Positions 6,057-14,229 of a stretch of 18,961 nucleotides of DNA are shown here, piece after piece. Made by a program: the position numbers and the translations under genes. This DNA comes from Anaerolineae bacterium (GTDB lineage: Bacteria; Chloroflexota; Anaerolineae; UBA1429), in NCBI GenBank assembly GCA_016928125.1, contig JAFGLK010000371.1, positions 1 to 18,961 of the forward strand, read 5' to 3'. The notes under the pieces are model-generated. The model searched no databases and was not told the DNA's origin. It worked only from the letters and a program-made list of their open reading frames with translations. How positions within the stretch are numbered: the first letter of the stretch is position 1; each line of letters starts with the position of its first letter.

Positions 6057-7790
6057 ATGTACAGAGCGCCCTCGCAATCGAGTGTTAGCCTGATGAGGCC
6101 AACCGACAGGGGTGAGATCGCTCCCCACGACGCCTGCGATTCGCACGCGATCGCCGATCTCGAACTGGAGCGTCTGGTGGATGCCTTGAGCATGCACGCG
6201 CGCTATCGAGATGCCGTGCGGCGCACACTGCTCGCGCTCTGCTGCGATGAGGAGACGATCCGCTACCGGCAGGAGATCCTGGCCGACTTGTCGACGCTTC
6301 CCGAGTTAGCCGAGGCATTCTCAGAGCTGCTGCCCAAACTGGTTGAGATAGGCTACCTCGGCGGGGCGCATGGTCGCGCCGAGACGCCTCTCCATCAGAC
6401 AATCTGGCGGCTGGGCGAGCTGGCCCTGTATGGGAAGTGCGTCGAGGCCCTGGAGCGCGCCCTGAGCCGTGTCGAGTCGAGCCTGCGCTCACGGGGGTTG
6501 CTCGCGTTGCTGGGCGCCCTGCGAAGCATCACCTCCGATGATGCATTCCGAGCCCTCATGCGGCGGTTGCCCGAGATGCAAACCTCGCTGAGCGGCCTGC
6601 GCAGCGTGACCATCGGCATCAACCTGGATCATCTCCTGCGCCCCATAGAGGCCGCCCTGCTCGATGTGAGCCACGAGACGTTCAGCGGGAGCGTTTTCCT
6701 GGATCGGCTCTTTGGCCGACGCAGGCCGATGCAGGGGCTTGGCCCTCTGCATAGCATCGACACCGCCAGTCTCCCGGATGTGCGGGAGCACCCCTTCATG
6801 CAGCCCCTCTTTCGCGATCTGGATCGGGTGATTCGCGACGCGGTGCGACCGATCGCCGACTTCTTGGCGGGCTATGCGCGGGTTAGCAGCCAGTTCCTGT
6901 TGGGGCTCGAGCAGGAACTTGCTTTCTACGTGGGCGCCATCCGCTTTGCGCAGCGGTTGCGCGACCAGGGCCTGCCCCTATGCCGAGCAGAATGGGCTGC
7001 TCCGTCGGAGCGCGTGTGCGAGATCGAGGGTCTGTACAACGTAAGCCTGGCGCTGCGGATGGGCGAACGGGGGGCCGCTGCCGAGCCGGGGCAGATGGTG
7101 CTCAATGATGTGCGCTTCGGCGAGGCGGGGCGAATCTTTGTCCTCACGGGACCGAACCGAGGAGGCAAGACCACCTTCACCCAAGCGGTCGGCCTGGCCC
7201 ATGTGCTCCACCAAGCAGGCCTGCTTGTGCCGGGCAGGCGCGCGCGCCTGAGCCCGGTGGATGCGATCCTGACCCATTTCCCCATGGCTGAGGCGTTCAG
7301 CCTGGACGCGGGGCGCCTGGGCGATGAAGCGCGCCGGTTGGCCAGCATCTTTCACCGGGCGACGCCTGATAGCCTGATCCTGCTCAACGAGTCGTTGTCG
7401 AGCACCAGTCCGGGGGAGTGTCTCTACCTGGCCCAGGACGTGGTGCGCGCGCTGCGCTATCTGGGCGGGCGCGCCATCTATGCCACGCATCTGCACGAGC
7501 TGGCCGCCTGTACAGAGATGCTCAATCGGCAGACGCCGGGCCAGAGCCGCATCGCGAGCCTGGTGGCGCTGGCTGACGACGCAGGGCCCCCGGATGAATC
7601 GGCAAGCTGCCCCAATGGGCTGACGCGTGAGGCCCGGCCTACGTTCCGCATCGAGCCGGGCCCACCCAGGGGCCTCAGCTATGCGCGCCAGATCGCCAGC
7701 CAGTATGGGATCAGTTTCAGGCAGTTGTTGACCAGCATCGACGCACGTCGCCAGGCGGGGCAAACGCCCGACCGCGCAGAGTCCGCCTGA
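6057..7790 (+). CDS. MutS-family ATPase without mismatch-recognition domain
   Basis: This 577-residue protein has the MutS core and ATPase regions but not the N-terminal mismatch-binding domain. About 30-330 is helical (lever/clamp-like, including YRQEILADL at 70-78). The C-terminal part is the MutS ATPase: Walker A TGPNRGGKTTF (364-374, Lys371), Walker B LILLNE (440-445) followed by SLSSTSPGE, and the MutS-type ATHLHEL (476-482). The Walker B Asp is Asn444, while the catalytic Glu445 is kept. TGPN-x-GGKTT together with LNES is known in a MutS-related subfamily unlike repair MutS, which has LLDE. The ATG at 6057 is preceded by AAGGGGAT with good spacing. The aminotransferase starts 52 bases later, so they may be co-transcribed. 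It may bind branched or joint DNA, or act in another ATP-driven clamp role; classical mismatch repair is unlikely. Confidence 0.88.
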   Translation: MYRAPSQSSVSLMRPTDRGEIAPHDACDSHAIADLELERLVDALSMHARYRDAVRRTLLALCCDEETIRYRQEILADLSTLPELAEAFSELLPKLVEIGYLGGAHGRAETPLHQTIWRLGELALYGKCVEALERALSRVESSLRSRGLLALLGALRSITSDDAFRALMRRLPEMQTSLSGLRSVTIGINLDHLLRPIEAALLDVSHETFSGSVFLDRLFGRRRPMQGLGPLHSIDTASLPDVREHPFMQPLFRDLDRVIRDAVRPIADFLAGYARVSSQFLLGLEQELAFYVGAIRFAQRLRDQGLPLCRAEWAAPSERVCEIEGLYNVSLALRMGERGAAAEPGQMVLNDVRFGEAGRIFVLTGPNRGGKTTFTQAVGLAHVLHQAGLLVPGRRARLSPVDAILTHFPMAEAFSLDAGRLGDEARRLASIFHRATPDSLILLNESLSSTSPGECLYLAQDVVRALRYLGGRAIYATHLHELAACTEMLNRQTPGQSRIASLVALADDAGPPDESASCPNGLTREARPTFRIEPGPPRGLSYARQIASQYGISFRQLLTSIDARRQAGQTPDRAESA

Positions 7791-7842
7791 TGCGTGAGGC
7801 AAACCGAGGTACAGCCTGCGAGCCGTGAAAGGAGATTCGATC

Positions 7843-9201
7843 ATGACCCACGATACGATCGACCTTGTGGAGCTTGAGCGCACGGACCGCGAGCACCTGC
7901 TCCATCCGCTTCATCATCCCTCTCAGCATGCGGACGCGCCCATCTGGGTTCAAGGCCAGGGCGCCATCATGCGCGATGCCCAGGGCCGAGAGTTCATCGA
8001 CGGCCTGGGCGGCCTGTGGAACGTCAATGTGGGCCATGGCCGCCGAGAGCTGGCCGAGGCCGCGGCTGAGCAGATGCGTACGCTGGGCTATTGCTCCTCC
8101 TACATCGGCTCGAGCAATATCCCGGCCATCCGCTTAGCTGAGCGTCTGGCGGAGCTCTCCTACCGGAGCCTCAATGCGGTCTACTTTGCCAGCGGAGGCG
8201 CTGAGGCGAATGAGTCGGCCTTCAAGACGGCGCGCTTTTACTGGAAGGCTCAGGGCAAGCCCGACAAGGTCAAGGTGATTTCGCGTACGTACGCTTACCA
8301 CGGCGTGACCCTGGCGGCCATGAGCGCCACCGGCATGCCGGCCTACTGGCCCATGTTCGAGCCGCGGGTGCCGGGCTTCCTGCACATCGAGTCGCCCTAT
8401 CCCTACTTTTTCGACAAGGCCGCGCCGGGAGAGACGATCGGACAGGCGGCGGCCCGCCTGCTGGAGGAGGCGATCCAGCGCGAGGGCCCTGACACGGTGG
8501 CGGCGTTTATCGCCGAGCCCGTGCAGGGCGCTGGCGGCGTGATCGTGCCGCCGGAAGACTATTTTCCGCGAGTGCGCGAGATCTGCTCCAAGTACGAGGT
8601 GCTATTCATCGCCGACGAAGTGATCACCGGCTTTGGGCGCACAGGCGAGTGGTTCGCGCTGACCCACTGGGGCGTGGCGCCCGACATCATGGCCTTCGCC
8701 AAGGGCGTGACCAGCGGCTATCTGCCCCTGGGGGGGATCCTCATCTCGGACGAGATCGCCGACGTGATGGCCAGCGTGCCGGCCGAGCGGCGCTGGATGC
8801 ATGCCTATACCTACTCCGGACATCCCACCTGTTGTGCCGTAGGGCTCAAGAATATCGAGATCATCGAGCGCGAGGGGCTGGTGGGGCGGGCGGCCGAGGC
8901 GGGACGCTATCTGATAGAGCAGCTGTCGACGCTGTACAGTCTGGCTGCGGTCGGTGAGGTGCGCGGCCTGGGCATGATGGCCGCCGTGGAGCTGGTCGCC
9001 GACCGCGAGGCCAGGCGACCTTTTGACTCCGCCGAGCGGGTGGGCCCGCGGGTGCAGCGAGCCATGTTCGAGCGCGGCCTCTTTACCCGCACGCGGGGCG
9101 ACGTGATCTGCCTGGCTCCGCCGCTCAGCACCAGCGACGAGATCCTCGACCGGATCGTCCAGATCGTGGGCGATTCTATCTCGGCCGTGGTGCCAGGCTA
9201 G
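7843..9201 (+). CDS. Class III PLP-dependent (omega-type) aminotransferase
   Basis: This 452-residue fold-type I class III aminotransferase moves an amino group from an omega-amine or amino acid to a keto acid or aldehyde such as pyruvate. The PLP site is clear: phosphate-cup SGGAEANE (117-124), Tyr-His in YAYHG (150-154), Asp258 in FIADEVITGFGRTG, and Schiff-base Lys287 in MAFAKGVTSGY. The N-terminus (FIDGLGGLWNVNVGHG) and YTYSGHP (322-328) resemble taurine-, putrescine- or beta-alanine-pyruvate aminotransferases. A GTG at 7825 is also in frame, but it lies before the AAAGGAGA site that serves the ATG at 7843, so the ATG is chosen. It lies 67 bases before MR/MLE gene E. It could supply or consume a keto or aldehyde intermediate of that pathway, or deaminate an amino sugar acid. 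The substrate cannot be decided. Confidence 0.93.
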   Translation: MTHDTIDLVELERTDREHLLHPLHHPSQHADAPIWVQGQGAIMRDAQGREFIDGLGGLWNVNVGHGRRELAEAAAEQMRTLGYCSSYIGSSNIPAIRLAERLAELSYRSLNAVYFASGGAEANESAFKTARFYWKAQGKPDKVKVISRTYAYHGVTLAAMSATGMPAYWPMFEPRVPGFLHIESPYPYFFDKAAPGETIGQAAARLLEEAIQREGPDTVAAFIAEPVQGAGGVIVPPEDYFPRVREICSKYEVLFIADEVITGFGRTGEWFALTHWGVAPDIMAFAKGVTSGYLPLGGILISDEIADVMASVPAERRWMHAYTYSGHPTCCAVGLKNIEIIEREGLVGRAAEAGRYLIEQLSTLYSLAAVGEVRGLGMMAAVELVADREARRPFDSAERVGPRVQRAMFERGLFTRTRGDVICLAPPLSTSDEILDRIVQIVGDSISAVVPG

Positions 9202-9268
9202 AATCGCAATCTCACTCGGAGCGCGAGGGCACACGAGTACATTCCACTCTTGGGATTCAGGAGGAAAC

Positions 9269-10363
9269 ATGAAGATCACGGACATTACCCTTTCTGTTGT
9301 GGACCTGGGGCCGCTGGAGCAACCTTTCTGGAACTCGATCATCAAGACCACGCGCAGGACGCAGGCGCGCATCGAGATTCGCACCGACGAAGGGCTCACC
9401 GGCCTGGCGCCCTGCTCGGCCTCCGGCAGTATGCAGGCGACCCTGCTCGGGCCGCTCAAGGCCAAGCTGCTGAACCAGGATCCGCTGCGGATCGGCTACC
9501 TGTGGGATCGCATGTACATGGGTGGCACGCGCAAACCGGTGGCCAAAGGCGACTATATCCATGCCATGAGTGCGGTGGATATCGCGCTCTGGGACCTGAC
9601 CGGCAAGGCGCTGGGCCAGCCCGTGTGGAAGCTCATCGGGGGTGTGCAATCGCGGGTGTGGGCCTATGCCGCAGGCGGCTACTATGCCGAGGGTAAGGGG
9701 CTGGCCGAGCTGGCGGCCGAGTTGGGGGGCTATGTGCGCGACGGCTTTCGCGCAGTCAAGATGAAGGTCGGCTGGCCCGGTGTCAGCCTCAAGGAGGACC
9801 AGGAGCGCGTACGCGCGGCGCGCGAGGCGATCGGCCCCGATGTCGAGCTGATGGTCGATGCCAACAATGCCTGGGATGCCAACACCGCCATCCGCTTCGG
9901 CCACATGGTGGAGCAGTATGAGCCCTACTGGTTCGAGGAGCCGGTGCACGCCGATGATTTCTCCGGCGGCGCCAAGGTGGCGGCGGCCCTGCGAATGCCC
10001 GTGGCCACGGGCGAGAACGAGTTCACGCGCTGGGGATTTCGCGATCTGATCGATGCCGGAGCAGTGGAGGTGGTCCAGGCGGACCCGAATATCTGCGGGG
10101 GCATCAGCGAGTGGCTCAAGATCGCCGCCCTGGCCAGCGCCAAGCATCTCAAGATGGCGCCCCACGGCAACCCAAACGTCGGCTCGTGCTGCGTGGCCGC
10201 GGTGGAGAATGGCCTGATCACAGAGAGCTACCCGACCTCACACCGCAACCTGCTGATGGGGCCGGTCGATTTCCGTCAAGACGGGTATATCTACATGTCG
10301 GATGCGCCCGGCCTGGGCATCGACTGGGATGAACAGGCCCTCGCGCAACTCAAGGCCAAGTAG
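9269..10363 (+). CDS. MR/MLE (enolase superfamily) enzyme, classical KxK type, paralog E
   Basis: This 364-residue protein has the most classical mandelate-racemase-type active site of the five in this window. It has Lys164-Met-Lys166 (AVKMKVGW), Asp197 (VDANNAW), Glu223 (WFEEP), Glu249 (TGENE), Asp272 (ADPNICGGIS), His299 (APHGNP) and Glu319. With both Lys166 and the Asp272/His299 dyad, two opposed bases are available. This allows either 1,1-proton transfer (racemization or epimerization) or sugar-acid dehydration. AGGAGG (9259-9264) four bases before the ATG is a strong ribosome binding site. It ends the MutS-like/aminotransferase gene run and is followed by a long hairpin. It is clearly a different subgroup from paralogs A to D, so a recent tandem duplication is unlikely. 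The substrate is unknown. Confidence 0.94.
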   Translation: MKITDITLSVVDLGPLEQPFWNSIIKTTRRTQARIEIRTDEGLTGLAPCSASGSMQATLLGPLKAKLLNQDPLRIGYLWDRMYMGGTRKPVAKGDYIHAMSAVDIALWDLTGKALGQPVWKLIGGVQSRVWAYAAGGYYAEGKGLAELAAELGGYVRDGFRAVKMKVGWPGVSLKEDQERVRAAREAIGPDVELMVDANNAWDANTAIRFGHMVEQYEPYWFEEPVHADDFSGGAKVAAALRMPVATGENEFTRWGFRDLIDAGAVEVVQADPNICGGISEWLKIAALASAKHLKMAPHGNPNVGSCCVAAVENGLITESYPTSHRNLLMGPVDFRQDGYIYMSDAPGLGIDWDEQALAQLKAK

Positions 10364-10404
10364 CGACGCGCATACTCGAGGGGAGCATAACGCCTGGCGG
10401 CTTT

Positions 10405-10447
10405 GGTCTCGGGCACGACACCGACCGATGACGTCGTGCCCGGGACC
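10405..10447. terminator. Long hairpin between convergent genes, bidirectional terminator
   Basis: A 15-base arm (10405-10419, GGTCTCGGGCACGAC) pairs with 10433-10447 with a single G-T type mismatch, around a 13-base loop. It lies 41 bases after the stop of paralog E and 39 bases beyond the stop of the opposing LysM gene. Downstream on the + strand the sequence is moderately T-rich (TTGACTTCTGTCT). Position and stability argue for transcription termination from both sides. Confidence 0.65.
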
Positions 10448-10486
10448 TTGACTTCTGTCTCATGAACGCGGTTCGCCCGCGCAGAT

Positions 10487-12151
10487 CTATGGCCCGGGCG
10501 CCGGGATGGTCAGCACTTGGCCCACCTCGATCTTGTTCGGATCCTCTATGCCATTGGCCTCGCTCATGGCCTCTACGGTGACGCCATACTGGGCAGCAAT
10601 GCGCCCCAAGGTGTCGCCAGCCTGCACCACATACGTCTCTGGCGTGGCTGTCGGCGCCACGGCTTCTGCGGGCCCGGGCGAGGCGCTCCCAGCGATCGAC
10701 AGGCTGCTGACCACGCGCTCAAAGACCGCCGCATAGTCGTCGTAGCAATCCTTGTGTGAAGAGCAGCTCACCATATAGACGACCCCAGGCTCCGCTGGAA
10801 AGATGGTCACGTCGCGTAGCTGGCTGAGACGGCTGGCGCCCACGTGCACCGACTCGACAGCCGGAATGGAGCCGATGTTCATCTGCCGATAGGAGACGAG
10901 GCGCGTGCCCATCTGGCGGCGGGCGGCCTGCTCAGCCTGTTGGTACTGCTCGTCGGTCAGCCCCCCCGGAAAGGCGGCATTCTTGACGATCAGCAGCACG
11001 ACCATGGCGCAGTCCTTGGCGTTCTCGACGCCTCCAGTGTAGACGCCTCCCACATAGGCGAGTTGTTCGGGCTGAGCGCCTTTGAGAGCCGTCTTGAGCA
11101 GAGTCTCCGTCTCCTCCTGACCGATCCGGCGCCAGTCGGAGGGGTACTCGAAAGAAAAGATCTCCTCCTGAAAGGCGACATAGACCGGCGGGGCTGTGGG
11201 GGTCGGTGGGGCTAGAGGCTGTATGGGCGTCCGCGTGAAGGCCGAGACGGCAGCACGCGGGGTTGGCCGCGGCGTGGGCACTCGCGTCCCCAGGAGCGTG
11301 CTCTTGAGTTCCTGGGGATCAATGCGCGGTGTGACCACCACCGCGCCAATGGCCAGCGCTCCGATCAGAGAGGCGCCCCACAGGAGCGCCACGAGCCCTT
11401 TGCGCTGCGCCAGAAGGATCACGATCAGCCCCAGCAGAAGGAGCGCGAGCCAAGAAAGGATGGCCACGTAGAGCCCCCCGGCCAGCTTGGCGGTCGTGAC
11501 GCCGCGCGCGTGGTCGCTCACCGTGGTCCACATGGTGATGAGGAAGAGCAGAACGAAGAAGGCCGCCCCGCAGAGGGCAACCCAGAAACAGCCCTTTCGC
11601 GCTCCCGACTCGGGCGCCACACCAGGCTTGCCTGAGGTCGAGGGCAGAGAGGCAAGGACGAGAGCCGGGGGCGGCTCGACTCCCAGTTGGGCCGAGAGCG
11701 TCGCGATCTGCTGCGAGATCGCGGCCCGAACCTTGGTGAGCTTCTCAGGCACCAGGCCAAGGGCCGTGGCGAGATCGGAGAGGGCCTGGTGTGGCTCCTC
11801 GGTCAGATGTCGCTGAGCCCGTTTGGTGTAGCGTTCGTATGCGGGCGTGCGCGTGAGCGCCCAGGCAAGGCTGCCGAAAAAAGACACCAGGGCCTGGATG
11901 AAAAAGACCCAGGTCACCAGGGCCAGCCCAGGTTGGCGGGCGGCTACTCCCCCGAGGACAGCACAGATAGCCGCGACCGCGCACCCAAGCAGGAAACGGA
12001 CGATGCGCTGCCCTATGGTGCGTCCCGGAAGTAGATCGCCGCCGCACTGCGCACAGACTGTGGCGGTTGGCGGATTGCGGGCCTGGCATTTCGGACAGAT
12101 GATGTGCCCAGCGCCCGACTCGCCTGCAACCTCGTGCGTGTAGCTATTCAT
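10487..12151 (-). CDS. Zinc-ribbon, five-TM membrane protein with C-terminal LysM domain
   Basis: This 554-residue protein has four parts. First is a short zinc ribbon with two CxxC pairs (Cys19/Cys22 and Cys33/Cys36). Next come hydrophobic segments near 52-70, 76-99, 187-208, 224-248 and 252-273, with a soluble loop at about 101-186. Then follows a Pro/Thr-rich linker (about 290-322) and a globular region (about 323-487, starting FSFEYPSDW) like the uncharacterised domains found after such linkers. The C-terminal LysM domain (506-550: YVVQAGDTL, IAAQYGVTV, GQVLTIP) binds peptidoglycan-type glycans. Five TM segments would place the ribbon in the cytosol and the LysM outside. The frame is open to 12322, but the upstream part is not protein-like. 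The ATG at 12151 follows a G-rich AAGGGGGGAG. It is divergent from the YgbA-family gene. Role unknown; cell-envelope anchoring or sensing is possible. Confidence 0.85.
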   Translation of the reverse strand: MNSYTHEVAGESGAGHIICPKCQARNPPTATVCAQCGGDLLPGRTIGQRIVRFLLGCAVAAICAVLGGVAARQPGLALVTWVFFIQALVSFFGSLAWALTRTPAYERYTKRAQRHLTEEPHQALSDLATALGLVPEKLTKVRAAISQQIATLSAQLGVEPPPALVLASLPSTSGKPGVAPESGARKGCFWVALCGAAFFVLLFLITMWTTVSDHARGVTTAKLAGGLYVAILSWLALLLLGLIVILLAQRKGLVALLWGASLIGALAIGAVVVTPRIDPQELKSTLLGTRVPTPRPTPRAAVSAFTRTPIQPLAPPTPTAPPVYVAFQEEIFSFEYPSDWRRIGQEETETLLKTALKGAQPEQLAYVGGVYTGGVENAKDCAMVVLLIVKNAAFPGGLTDEQYQQAEQAARRQMGTRLVSYRQMNIGSIPAVESVHVGASRLSQLRDVTIFPAEPGVVYMVSCSSHKDCYDDYAAVFERVVSSLSIAGSASPGPAEAVAPTATPETYVVQAGDTLGRIAAQYGVTVEAMSEANGIEDPNKIEVGQVLTIPAPGP

Positions 12152-12319
12152 AGCTCCCCCCTTCCAAGACCCCTTCCGTTCATCGGCAGGGAGAACCGTA
12201 CGCCGGGCCAGGAGATGAACGGAACCCGGTGAGGCGTGCCGCCACTCGAGGTGGGGATGATGAGGCCAGATCAGGTGGGTGGGAGCAGGATGAAGCCAGG
12301 TTGCTGCAGCAGTGATGCC

Positions 12320-12331
12320 CAACTCGAGTTG
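12320..12331. repeat. 12-base perfect palindrome, possible operator
   Basis: CAACTCGAGTTG is a perfect 12-base palindrome in the divergent region, about 170 bases before the LysM gene start and 180 before the YgbA-family start. It could bind a dimeric regulator, but no second copy was seen. Confidence 0.25.
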
Positions 12332-12431
12332 ATTCCCGTGCTCATGATAACCTATTCCAGCAGCGCTGGGAAGCCTGCCGCAGGCGCTCGAAGCCCAACC
12401 CTCTGAGGTTTCAGCAGACCTTCTATGATAG

Positions 12432-12437
12432 TATAAT
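12432..12437 (+). promoter_or_regulatory. -10 element (TATAAT) for the YgbA-family gene
   Basis: A consensus TATAAT lies about 75 bases upstream of the ATG at 12511 in otherwise GC-rich DNA. The sequence 17 bases upstream (TTTCAG) is a poor -35, so activation by a regulator or an alternative sigma contact is possible. No NsrR-like operator could be recognised. Confidence 0.45.
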
Positions 12438-12510
12438 GGCTCCAGCGAACGGACCGGGCCAGGCGAGACCCTGAACCTCTAGCCCTTGGCCTGCCAAAGG
12501 AGTGGCCTTC

Positions 12511-12852
12511 ATGGGAGCATCCCAGGAGACATCGCGTCGCATCGCCAGAGAGCGCGATACCGTCGGCGCGATGATCCGACTCTATTGCCGCCGTCATCAC
12601 GGCCAGACCGAGGGATTATGTCCCGAATGCGCGGCGCTGCGCGCGTACGCCATGCTGCGTCTCGACCGCTGTCCCTTTGGCGAAGACAAGCCGACCTGCG
12701 CTGACTGTCCAGTCCACTGTTACAAGCCCGACATGCGCGCCCGCATTCGCGAGGTCATGCGCTTTGCAGGCCCGCGCATGTTGCTGACCCATCCTTTGCT
12801 GGCGATCGCCCACCTGTTCGACAAGCTGCACAAGCCCGCGCTGCAGGGCTGA
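12511..12852 (+). CDS. YgbA-type 'nitrous oxide-stimulated promoter' family protein
   Basis: This 113-residue cytosolic protein is recognised by the family pattern: CPEC (37-40), YAMLRLDRCPFGEDKPTC (46-63), CPVHCYKP (66-73), and a C-terminal VMRFAGPRMLLTHP (82-95). Seven cysteines (26, 37, 40, 54, 63, 66, 70) suggest metal or Fe-S binding. E. coli YgbA belongs to the NsrR regulon and is linked to recovery from nitrosative stress; its exact chemistry is not settled. Length matches the family. The ATG at 12511 is spaced eight bases from AAGGAG, whereas the in-frame GTG at 12502 overlaps that site, so the ATG is preferred. It stands alone, divergent from the LysM gene, 144 bases before the TIM-barrel gene. 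Whether it responds to nitric oxide here cannot be seen. Confidence 0.88.
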   Translation: MGASQETSRRIARERDTVGAMIRLYCRRHHGQTEGLCPECAALRAYAMLRLDRCPFGEDKPTCADCPVHCYKPDMRARIREVMRFAGPRMLLTHPLLAIAHLFDKLHKPALQG

Positions 12853-12996
12853 TTCGATGAGCGGATAGGCTTGGCATGCTCGAGGGGCTCAAACAGGCAG
12901 GCTCAGAGTAGAAGAGGTGTGCATTGCGCCTTGACCAGGCTGCGCCATGAATCGTTTCGAACGGACATCAGGCGCCCGGTCGCATAAGGAGTTCAC

Positions 12997-14001
12997 ATGA
13001 AAAGCTATCTGGAAGCCAGCAGCGTGCCCACCGCCTCGATCGGCAGCGTGCAGGTGCCGCGCTTGATCATGGGCATTCATCCCTATGATGGTTGCTCGTA
13101 TGTGGACGCACAACGCGATGCCGAGAACTATCGCGCCTTTGATCGGGCGCACAAGGTGGCCGAGGTGCTGTGTTATGCGGTTCAGCAAGGTCTCACCACC
13201 GTGCAGGTGGACCACATGCTCCCCGTGCTCAATCGGCTGCACCTGCAGGCCGTCTGGGAGACGGAGCAGGAACTCGACGTCCAGATCGGGCGCATCGCTT
13301 ACATCTTGATCCCGATACGCTTCAGAGGCGAGATGGTGGCCTACTCGGATCGGGCCCACAGCAGCTTTTATGCTCACAATGAGCGACTGGCGGGCGAGGC
13401 ATTTACCACCCACATCACCCAGGACGGGATCATGGGCTACCTTCTGGGCGGCTCGCTGGAGGGGCTGCACACGCCGGAGACGGTCCCGCCGTACACACCC
13501 GACGAGGCCGCGGAGTTTACCATTGACTATGCGATGCTGGAGCAGTATCTGGGCTTCTTTGCAGGCTGCGACATCCTGATCGCCGATCCGGGAGCCGAGA
13601 TCGATCTCCTGGCCATGACCGGGCGCCTGGATCTGATTCGCGAATATCTGGCATTTCTGCGCACCCGCTTTGATACGGTGGTCACCAGCGTGCATCACGC
13701 CGGCGTGACGATCCCGCTGCTGGAGCAAGAGGGGATCGCGGTCGACGGCTATATCACGCCGGTCAATCAACTGGGCGCCGCGATGTACCCGACCCGGGAC
13801 ATGGCGCTGGATGCGCTCCGCCAAGCCACCAAGCCGATCATCGCCATCAAACCGATGGCCGGTGGACGCTTCCTCGGACAGGCCGCATTCGACTATGTCC
13901 TGCATGAGGTCGGAGTAGCGGCCACGATGTTCGGCCTGGGCACGCTGGCGCAGGTACGCGAGGCCATTGCCTGGGCCAAAGCGGCCTTGGGCGCTGGTTG
14001 A
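12997..14001 (+). CDS. Unassigned TIM-barrel-like protein with aldo/keto-reductase-like C-terminus
   Basis: This 334-residue protein cannot be assigned to a named enzyme. The start (VPRLIMGIHPYDG, 20-32) and the end (KPIIAIKPMAGGRFLG, 279-294, then GVAATMFGLGTLAQVREAI) resemble the first strand and the cofactor-side strands of aldo/keto reductases. There the lysine-proline-leucine-alanine-glycine stretch is followed by a final helix in the same way. However, the Asp-Tyr-Lys-His catalytic tetrad is not evident. The middle part (LIADPGAEIDLL, TSVHHAGVTIP, GYITPVNQLG) looks like successive barrel strands with possible metal-binding His243/His244. There is no signal peptide or TM segment. AAGGAG sits six bases before the ATG. 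It could be a reductase-like fold with changed chemistry or a sugar isomerase-like barrel. Confidence 0.75.
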   Translation: MKSYLEASSVPTASIGSVQVPRLIMGIHPYDGCSYVDAQRDAENYRAFDRAHKVAEVLCYAVQQGLTTVQVDHMLPVLNRLHLQAVWETEQELDVQIGRIAYILIPIRFRGEMVAYSDRAHSSFYAHNERLAGEAFTTHITQDGIMGYLLGGSLEGLHTPETVPPYTPDEAAEFTIDYAMLEQYLGFFAGCDILIADPGAEIDLLAMTGRLDLIREYLAFLRTRFDTVVTSVHHAGVTIPLLEQEGIAVDGYITPVNQLGAAMYPTRDMALDALRQATKPIIAIKPMAGGRFLGQAAFDYVLHEVGVAATMFGLGTLAQVREAIAWAKAALGAG

Positions 14002-14024
14002 CCGTCGCCTCCGAACCTCGGCCG

Positions 14025-14207
14025 GTGCGTATTCTCCTTCTCTCACCCTTCGTCCTGGATCCAGCCGCCAGTGCTGACGTCGCCGGGAAGCACTGGCGTG
14101 TCCTCCTGAGGAGCCTGAATGCCGGGCCAGCGTGCGCGCTCGTGCCCACTGGGGCGTTCAGATTCGCAACCGCGGGCGTGGTGTGGCACAATAGGCGCCA
14201 GCTTTGA
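14025..14207 (+). pseudogene. Possible glycosyltransferase N-terminal remnant
   Basis: About 60 codons after an internal GTG give a start resembling GT-B glycosyltransferases: a hydrophobic strand RILLLSPFVLDP, then a small-residue turn and a helix ending LLRSLNAG. Third codon positions are GC-rich, as in real genes of this window. It lacks a ribosome binding site and stops far short of the usual 350-400 residues. No continuation was recognised in another frame. It may be a decayed fragment or a coincidence. Confidence 0.2.
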
Positions 14208-14229
14208 GGATTCAGCCCAAGGGGATCTG

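Larger units (their letters stand above)
12152..12510. other. 359-base divergent intergenic region
   Basis: This gap separates the LysM membrane gene (-) from the YgbA-family gene (+) and should contain both promoters. It contains a 12-base perfect palindrome, CAACTCGAGTTG (12320-12331), a small GCCTG-CCG-CAGGC hairpin (12373-12385) and a TATAAT at 12432-12437. A TATCAT on the - strand near 12350 could be the -10 of the LysM gene, but no convincing -35 was found. No protein-like frame is present. Confidence 0.45.

Noticed and set aside
7825..7842. GTG start for the aminotransferase
   Set aside because: The AAAGGAGA ribosome binding site lies inside this stretch and serves the ATG at 7843.
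10464..10474. GAACGCGGTTC as a second SOS box
   Set aside because: The spacer is three bases instead of four, and it lies at the 3' end between convergent genes, with no promoter around it.
12152..12322. N-terminal extension of the LysM membrane protein
   Set aside because: The extra 57 residues are His/Pro/Trp-rich with no family character. The ATG at 12151 has a ribosome binding site and starts just before the zinc ribbon.
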